This document shows positions 56,731 through 64,000 of a stretch of 64,000 bases of DNA, one piece after another. Positions within the stretch are counted from its first letter, which is position 1, and each line of letters begins with the position of its first letter. A program made the position numbers and the translations under genes. The DNA lies in assembly GCF_020360975.1 (NCBI RefSeq), contig NW_025408671.1:3906001-3970000 (forward strand), written 5' to 3'. The notes below the pieces were generated by a model. It had not been told where the DNA came from. It did no database searches and saw nothing but the letters and a program-made list of their open reading frames with translations. This stretch comes from Hirsutella rhossiliensis. Lineage: Eukaryota > Ascomycota > Sordariomycetes > Hypocreales > Ophiocordycipitaceae.

Positions 56731-57698
56731 TTACTCCTCGTCTTCAAACTCCTCGTCGTTGGGCTCCTTGGGATCCTGTGCCTCGTGGAACTGGATACAG
56801 TCGTCGATGTAGCTTAGGATGGCGCCGACGCTGTCCTCGTTTGTCACATCCAGTTTCAGATAGTTGATCATGCTGAAGCTCTCGATCAAGCCGGCCACGG
56901 CCCGGTTCAGCCTCCGGAAGCTGGCGCCCTTCATGACCTGGTCCCTCTCGTCGGGCCGCTTGGCCTCGTCGTCTTGGGCATCGGCTCCTTGGGCTATGCG
57001 CTGTGTGCGCTCGGCGGGATCGTCCTCGAGCAGGCCGACGTCTGGCGTCAGGAATCGCTTGAGGTCCTTTTTCTTGACCTGGCCCTTGACCAGGTCCATC
57101 TTGGACAGGACGTTGATGTGGGGGACCTCGAGCATCAGCATGGCGCTCATGGCGCTCAGGGTGCCGGCGAAGAACTTTGCGCGGTCGACAATAAAGGTGG
57201 CCTCGAGGAGGTAGACGGCGGCCATGCGGACGTCGAGGGATCCGGGCTGGGAGAGGAACTTCATGAGAGTAGGCAGGACGGGGATGTGGGTGTAGAGCTC
57301 GATCTGGCCGGGCATGTCAAAGATGATGAGATAGTCCTCGGTCAGGCTATCGAGGGCTTCGGTGAGCCAGTCGAGGTTTTCCATGAGAAACTCGAAGCAG
57401 TATATGAGGCCCCCGTTGGGACCCAGGCCGGCCTCTTCCATGGCGTCCTTGAGGGAGATGAGCTCCTTGATATCGAGGTCGGGCTGGTGCTCGAAGGACT
57501 CGGCGGCGGGATCGAGGTTGACGTAGAAGGCGGAGCGACGGTTGAGCTGGAGGTGGGTGATGAGGGCGGCGCAAAAGGTGGACTGGCGCGAGTCGAGTTA
57601 GCACTGGGCGTCATGGTCTCGAATTCAGATGTTTGTGGTTGTTGTCGTACCTTTCCGGCGCCGGCCGGGCCCATGACCATGGCGCCAAACTTACTCAT
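56731..57698 (-). CDS. GPN3: GPN-loop GTPase 3
   Basis: GPN3 works with GPN1/GPN2 in cytoplasmic assembly and nuclear import of RNA polymerase II and III. Exons 57651-57698 and 56731-57582 give 299 residues. MSKFGAMVMGPAGAGKST holds the P-loop; the intron falls between its Lys and Ser. YVNLDPAAE is the switch region near residue 39. GPNGGLIYCFEFL has the diagnostic GPN motif near residue 73. IIFDMPGQIELYTH is the G3 box, and NVLSKMDLV carries the Lys-Met-Asp base-recognition motif. The C-terminal INYLKLDVTNEDSVGAILSY stretch and acidic EFEDEE tail match fungal GPN3. The length is normal and all key residues are present. It is divergent from the SAM synthetase gene, 1.5 kb away. Confidence 0.92.
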
Positions 57699-59208
57699 GA
57701 TGGCGGCGGCGAGTGAGGCTTTCCTCTGTGACAAGGAAGAAGCTTGATGGGAGAAGAGCTCCAAGGGGCGACGTATAAGAGGCAGGGATGGGCTGCGTGC
57801 ACTGGCTGCAGGCGAGGCTGAGGATTGGGTTTTGCTGGAGTGAAGTTTTGGCCAGGGGCTCCGCAGCGGGCAGTTGGGACAAGGCTGTCCGGTCGCCGCG
57901 CACAGGGTACTTGCTAGGCACTTTGATCTGCGCATCGAGGCTACCTTCGGCACATGAGATGGCCCCTAGCAGGCACTGTGCCCCTCCGCAGACCCCCAAT
58001 GCAAGGCACAGCCCACTAAGGAACCTGCAGATACAAGCCCGACCTTGGTATCTTTTCTTGGCTATATCTAGCCGACTGTCACTTTTCCAGTAAATTAGTA
58101 GAGAAAGTACCGCTCGCTTGATAACGACAGGAAATTCTACGTCATACTTAGGTAGAGAAAAAAGGTATTTTCCTCAACACCAGGGCGCAACACTCCTTGG
58201 GCCGCTTGAGAAAGCCACTCCAGCCAAAATACTAACCTAGTTAATTTATGCCTCTGCGCTATTGCATCGGGGGTTTATATCTGCATGTTCTGGTGATCCT
58301 AGTAGTGGGCTGTACTAGTTAGTACAGACTGGTGAGGTGCCCGCGATGTGCACGTGGGTACACGGCAAGTCCAAGGTACAAAGCTCGGCCAAACACGTTG
58401 TCGGAGCCAGAATTCCTCGGCGAAACAACGAAGGTAGATGACGAAAAGCAAGGCTCATCACTTTTCGCACAAGATGGACAAGAACTCGTCGGCACTCTGA
58501 TGCATCTACAGTATACATATACTCACATGTACATACATGCATGCATGTACTGTACATACGTCCATATATGCGCCAACACAGGCATTCATAAGTCGCCGAA
58601 GCATGAAGAGGTCCGGGAGGGAGCGAGAGAGGGGCGAGGGATCGGCGCCGAGGGACACAGACAGGAGGAATGCTGCTCCTGCCCGATGGCGCAATTTCGC
58701 TGCAAAACGTGCTGTTTTTTTACGCCGGATCCCCCCAGCAGGTACGGGCTCTCGTGCTACCATGCTGCTAGGATGGTACATGTGTGTACGGCTTAACGTC
58801 CACCAGTGCCCCTGCTCACCCTTAGCATTCCACTACCACAACCTTATTCCGAATACCCCTCGACTCTATTTTTTTTTTCCTCGCTGGCTGCTACGTCGGT
58901 TTTAATCGCCTCTCCGCCTTTCTCCTGATTGACCCCAACCGCTTCCTGCTCTTCTTTTTCTTCCCCTCTCCTCCACCCCCGACACTATATCCATCTCCAT
59001 CTTCTCCCTCAGTGGTACGTGGCCCGATCTCTCACTTCTCAATTCTGCTGCAACTCTAGAGTGACGACAGTCTAACCAATTCCTCTCTCCAGCTCAGTCC
59101 GGTCCCGCTCCCTTCCCGTCTTCGACCTAGACGCATCGTCATCGAACGAACCTCTTGCTTTTATCCCTTCACCTCTCCTCCGCCAGACCTCCTCTTCCTT
59201 CCACAGCC
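57699..59208. promoter_or_regulatory. Divergent promoter region GPN3 / SAM synthetase
   Basis: No gene is seen. Around 58504-58562 lies an AT/GC-alternating tract including the 16-base palindrome TACATGCATGCATGTA (58534-58549). The right 300 bases are a CT-rich leader with a likely 5' UTR intron. The long leader fits a strongly expressed gene. Confidence 0.45.
59015..59092 (+). other. Probable 5' UTR intron of the SAM synthetase gene
   Basis: GTACGT donor after CTCAGTG, a TCTAACC branch site, and CTCTCTCCAG acceptor, all within 78 bases of CT-rich leader. Placement is inferred from splice signals only. Confidence 0.5.
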
Positions 59209-60517
59209 ATGTCTGCAGTCAACGGCACCAACGGTGTCCACGCCATGGGTCCCGCCCAGGGAACCTTTCTCTTCACCGTGGGTATCCTGCTTCTCCTTCC
59301 GATGCCCCGCCTTCTAACCCCCGTCTCCAGTCCGAGTCCGTCGGCGAGGGCCACCCCGACAAGATTGCCGACCAGGTCTCGGATTCCATCCTCGATGCCT
59401 GCTTGGCCGAAGACCCCTTGTCCAAGGTGGCCTGCGAGACGGCCACCAAGACGGGCATGATCATGGTCTTTGGCGAGATCACCACAAAGGCCAAGCTCGA
59501 CTACCAGAAGATTGTCCGTGATACTATCAAGCAGATTGGCTACGACGACTCGGAAAAGGGCTTCGACTACAAGACCTTTAACCTCCTCGTCGCCATTGAG
59601 CAGCAGTCTCCCGACATCGCACAAGGTCTGCACTACGATCAGGCTCTTGAGCAGCTCGGTGCCGGTGACCAGGGCATCATGTTTGGCTACGCTACCGACG
59701 AGACCCCCGAGCTCTTCCCCCTTACCCTGATGCTCGCCCACAAGCTCAATGCCGCCATGGCTGCGGCCCGCCGCGACGGCTCCCTGCCCTGGCTGCGGCC
59801 CGACACCAAGACCCAGGTCACCGTTGAGTACAAGCACGAAAACGGCGCCGTCGTCCCCCTCCGTGTCCACACTGTCGTCATCTCGGCCCAACACGCTCCT
59901 GAAATCACCACCGAGGAGCTGCGCAAGGAGATCAAGGAGAAGATCATCAAGCAGACCATCCCTGCCAGGTACTTGGATGACAACACCATCTACCACGTGA
60001 GTGGCCGCCCCGTGCCGCGTGCATTGTATGCTACACAGCTGACCAATCCCCGCAGATTCAACCCTCTGGCCTCTTCATCATTGGCGGACCCCAGGGCGAC
60101 GCCGGTCTCACCGGCCGCAAGATCATTGTCGACACCTACGGTGGCTGGGGCGCCCACGGTGGCGGCGCCTTCTCCGGCAAGGACTTCTCCAAGGTTGACC
60201 GGTCCGCCGCCTACGTTGGTCGCTGGATCGCTAAGTCCCTCGTTGCCGCCGGCCTCTGCCGAAGGGCTCTTGTCCAGCTTTCCTACGCCATTGGCGTTGC
60301 CGAGCCCCTTTCCATCCACGTCGATACCTACGGCACCTCGGACAAGACCTCGGACCAGCTCGTCTCCATCATCCGCGACAACTTTGACCTACGGCCCGGT
60401 GTCATTGTCCGCGACCTCGACCTCACCCGGCCCATCTACCTCCAGACGGCCAAGAACGGCCACTTTGGTACCAACCAGCAGTTTAGCTGGGAGAAGCCCA
60501 AGGCCCTCAAGTTCTAA
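59209..60517 (+). CDS. S-adenosylmethionine synthetase
   Basis: Makes S-adenosylmethionine from methionine and ATP, the main methyl donor, in the cytosol. Exons 59209-59277, 59331-59996 and 60056-60517 give 398 residues, like yeast Sam1/Sam2 plus a short N-terminal extension. [19 protein letters not shown] (about 27-45) binds ATP and methionine. The hexapeptide-containing [15 protein letters not shown] is near residue 135, and GGGAFSGKD is the P-loop-like signature near 280. [15 protein letters not shown] and [13 protein letters not shown] are also conserved. The protein ends in WEKPKALKF. Both introns are short (53 and 59 bases) with clean ends and phase 0. The gene is likely highly expressed, judging by its strong C-ending codon bias. 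Confidence 0.96.
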
Positions 60518-63500
60518 GCGAACGTGGTGGCGGCGGGGAGGGCATTCAACAAGCCCCCTGCAAGCCGACGGCTACGAATTCAAAGTGTCTAATGGTCCAT
60601 TTCATGCCAAGTCAAGGCGGCGTACGGTTCTCAACGAAACCCTGTGAACCCCCCCTCCGGGACCGGAGTTATGGGGGGCGGTTTTCGACATGTGATTTAT
60701 TTGTCATCTTCTTTTGTCATTTCAACGAGACAGGACTTGTCTCCTTCTGACGATACAGCGAGACGGACTGGTGGCGTCTTTCAACAAAGACGAGTTCCCG
60801 AGGGAACCTGCGTTTGTGAGGCGAAGCAAGAGCTCCTTTTGGACGAAGGAGGCTTTGCATTACGAGATACCCCTTCCGAGGGAAGAAAACTTTTTAGAGA
60901 AGCAAGAAGCGAGCCTGGCGCTATGCTAGGGGGCGGGGGAGGGGGGGGGAGGACGAGAATAATTTCAACATATTTTTGTTTTCCCCATATTTCTCTGGAC
61001 AAACTCGTGCGTCGGGACGGGCGACCAGCGACTCAGTCATCATGTCGTTGGCTACGAGAGGGTGACTGAGAGAAGGGGAGAGGTTTCAAGGCCCCGACGG
61101 CGGCTGCCAACATGTTTGAGGATGGGGACCGAGTGCTCAGCTTCTTCTTCTTGGGCGGGGGCGCAGGCTGGTCATGTATCTTCAAGGCCGTGGATAGATG
61201 GATCTTAGAAACAGATGCCAAAAAAAATCCCCCGTCCATGAGCGTGTAAGCCAAGCTTGTCAATCATGGCATTTAAGTCATTAGAACAAGGCCATGGACA
61301 GTCACCCGTCCGTGGTCGACCTGATGCGTACGGCGTGAGGAAGTTGAACACATCAGAGCCCAAGCTCGCACCTTGGTCACCCTCGACGATTGGCACGAAG
61401 CGACAAGAGACAGAGAGCGTCAGAGAGCATGTATGCCGTTGGGCCCTCGATGGACGCGCAGGGAGATGAGGGCCGGCCGTTCTGTCAGATTCACGCGTTG
61501 GCGACAGATGACAGGAAGCCGGGCAGGACTCGCGACGAGAAGAAAAATTGGGAAATGAGCGAGTGGGAGAGGGGAAAAGCAAGTCTGCCGCGACAGCTGC
61601 GGCTTGCTTACCAAGTACGATTGGACGAGGTACTGCTACACAATGATGAGCTGGGAAATGTGACGGAGAACGCCGTCTGCCTGTTGGTCAAGCGCTCCGA
61701 GGGGTGACTGAGAGTGGCGCGCGCGATTGTGTATGTAATGTACAGTACGAATGTCGTGTTGGGTCGGCGACTTCCCGAGAGAGGTTTTGCTCTCCCGTCA
61801 GAAATTGGGTGGGCAGCAAGTCCGAGAGCCAAGATGGTATTCCTCGTCGGCCATGTTGGCCACAACGACCGGTGTGAGGGCCGTCGAGGCAGAGCCATTG
61901 CTCCCAAGATGGAGCCCTGCAAAGCAAACGAGGCGGAGACGGCGCCGAGGCATTGCTGTTGGCGGGCATCTTGGCTAGACACCACGGGCAACAGGATAGC
62001 TCCGAGAAAAATGCCGCGTCTAGTTCGAAGGGCAGGCAAGGCCCAGCCTTGCAGCGTCGCCAGGCGGCGGAGTCGAGCGCGCCATTCTCACCCGCAGCGC
62101 GTTGCTTCACGAGCGGTGAGGCAGAGCTCTTTGCAAGGGTGGTGATGCGAAAGGGGGTTGTTGGTATTAGTCGAGACGACGCGTGTTTCGTGCCCGAGGA
62201 AGAGATGGGCCTTCATGGCCGGATATGAGCCTGCGTGGTCGTGACATAGCGGAGCATGCCGAGCGGTCAAGCTTTTTGCGGCTTCCGGCGGACGAGGTGA
62301 TGCCTTTTCTTGGCAGATATGGCAATGAATGGTTGGCTCTCTCGGTGGGACACGCAATACACAGCCACGTAGCCGGGGCGGAGATGAAATTTCATTACCG
62401 GCTGGATGGCAGCCTGGAGAGAGTGGGTTAATAGCAGTCTGAATGAGGCCGTGAATGGGAAATTCCGTGCCTGTGCGGCTCGGATTTTTCGAGCAGGCCC
62501 CCGTCTACTTGCCAGGGGCCCCATGATCTTCAGCCTTGTCTGGTGGGGATAAGAGCCGCATCCATGACTTGATCCTTTGTTCTCTCATTCACATTCCTTG
62601 AGAGGATCTGTGCTTCCCCTACTTTAGAGGGTCCTGCCCCCGGCCGAAACATGGGTATGATGATGGTAGCAAATGGCAAAAGTTCCTCATCGACATATTG
62701 TCTGGAGATGGGAGCCATCAATTGGCAAGGGGAAGTCTCCGTCACCGATATTAACGTATTCAAAATAATCACAATATCAACTCTGACAGCGGGCCAGAGG
62801 TGGGTTTTGCAAAGTCCTACAATCATGGCCTCCAATGGAATTGAAGTCAAGACCTCGGCACTACTAGGACGAGAGGCAAGCGCAAGAGGTGCTGAGATTG
62901 GGCCGTCATTCTGTGGGGAGGGAAATCACTTGATTCCTCGAAAGAACAAGCGCGAGACACAATTCACCAAGACACGATTGACCAAAGTCCGACATTGAAG
63001 TTTGGATAGTTCGAATCTTGTACAATGTCATAGAATTTTTTTTTCTTTTAACTTCCTTTCCGTATCCACGAATAGACTCTGACTAGAACAATGCGGCCGA
63101 CACTAAAGCGGGAGCTCATCTTTAGCGTGACCATTAAGCTGGCCCTGGCATGAAGGAAAGCGTCAGTGTGGGTGGCTGCACCGGGAGGCGGCCGACAGGC
63201 ACTAGCCGATCGCTGCTGGCGGGCATTAGGGCCGCATGAAGAGGCCATCGGCGTTAACAAGATGGCCAGAGAGGCACGAAGAGACAGCCGAGTGTTGCCG
63301 AAACAACGTAGCTTGCCATCGGACCATAAGCCTGGCGGCCTAACGGCTCGTGCAGCGACCAAATATCCCTTCACCCGACTGGCTGTCGACGGGAGAAGAA
63401 GAAACTTGATGGCATATCTCTGGATGTTGGATCATAGGAGAGCAAAAGACAATAGGGACTCGATGGGGGAAGGGGGGGAAGGGATGAGCCATTCTGGCAA

Positions 63501-64000
63501 GACGAGTATGAGAGAGCGGATGCGGCGGTGAGAGAAGTAGCGCCGACGAGAATGATGAACGGAAGCCTGTCAGATGGTATAGACGGCTATGGGATGAGGC
63601 TTGATTGACGGTTGATATTGTTGCCGCGAGCGAAGCCAACAGAGGGTGCTGTGATGGAAGAGAAGCTGGCCCGTGCCGGCCAACCGAGTGCCCACTAGGC
63701 TGGCAACCATCAGGAAATACAGACACGGTAGTCACAACTTTTGAGCACAACCGAGGGACAGCGCTGTGTGTCACACTTCGTAAGTTGACCGAGCCGGGGA
63801 ACCAGGTGTTTTGGTCAGCGCCTGAGGAGTTGGTCATGTTGGGGAGTAGGTGGATAGAGGCGGAGTGAACGGCATTATCCGGAAGACCAGGGCCGGACGA
63901 GACAAGCAGGGTCGGCTGGGCGTTCCGTGATAAGAGGGCCCTACAGGAGAGATGCGTTCAGTCCCACGACGCCGGACCCGAGGGCCTGGGAACCGGGAGA
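60518..64000. other. 3.5-kb stretch at the right edge without a supported gene
   Basis: Left part is the SAM synthetase 3' region. Open frames at 61205-61582 (minus), 61390-61707 (plus), 62530-62850 (minus) and 62651-62998 (plus) have protein-like composition in places but overlap on opposite strands and match nothing that I know. Base composition is AT-richer at 62640-63060. A T11 tract at about 63036 is seen. Exons of a gene lying mostly beyond the edge cannot be excluded. Confidence 0.3.

Noticed and set aside
63005..63020. AGTTCGAATCT resembling a tRNA B box
   Set aside because: No A box, no cloverleaf can be folded around it and no T-run at the right distance; no tRNA gene was found in the window.

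Overview
The window is nuclear DNA of a filamentous ascomycete (Pezizomycotina). Genes are GC-rich, split by short introns (about 50-215 bases, mostly 52-98) with GTRNGY donors, CTAAC/CTGAC-like branch sites and YAG acceptors, and separated by CT-rich leaders. The gene set (an Ssk2/os-4-type HOG kinase, a Kre9-type GPI protein, a fungal Sds3/Dep1 protein, an Apq12 protein, HOL1-like MFS) and the wording of several proteins point to Sordariomycetes, probably Hypocreales; that rank is inference. No tRNA, rRNA, CRISPR array or intact transposon was seen. Exon joins were worked out by hand from splice signals and reading frame; every multi-exon model given here stays in frame end to end.

Layout. 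1-8.7 kb: housekeeping nuclear and mitochondrial genes: NOP12 (cut by the left edge), a DEP1/Sds3-like Rpd3 complex subunit, a tiny three-exon COA3 gene, and the PTA1/symplekin 3'-end processing factor. 9.9-16.3 kb: a She3-like coiled-coil protein, an 887-residue protein of unknown function, and a small beta-trefoil-like protein. 17.7-23.6 kb: an MFS transporter, a membrane-tethered histidine acid phosphatase, and a peroxisomal 2,4-dienoyl-CoA reductase ending in SKL, whose upstream region carries repeated CCGAGG/CCTCGG sites, two of them in a perfect 16-bp hairpin. 23.6-31.9 kb: a gene-poor stretch with one small cysteine-containing protein gene, a 12-bp tandem repeat and clusters of a TACGGAGTA/ACCTAGGT motif.

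31.9-48.4 kb: the SSK2/os-4 MAPKKK, cytidine deaminase, a secreted Thr-rich EPC-repeat protein with a six-cysteine PAN/apple-like domain, a basic Pro/Ser-rich protein, a Swd3/WDR5-type WD40 protein, and a GPI-anchored Kre9-like protein. 48.4-52.5 kb: no intact gene, but the minus strand at about 49.33-50.27 kb holds a decayed nitrate/nitrite (NRT2/NNP) transporter. 52.5-60.5 kb: a long Ser-rich unknown protein, an Apq12-like nuclear-envelope protein, the GPN3 GTPase, and S-adenosylmethionine synthetase. 60.5-64 kb: nothing that I can defend as a gene.

Most genes are unrelated housekeeping functions, so this is not a biosynthetic or defence cluster. The more unusual items are the transporter relic, the fatty-acid-type promoter sites, the stop-free 177-base intron in the kinase catalytic loop, and the EPC-repeat surface protein.
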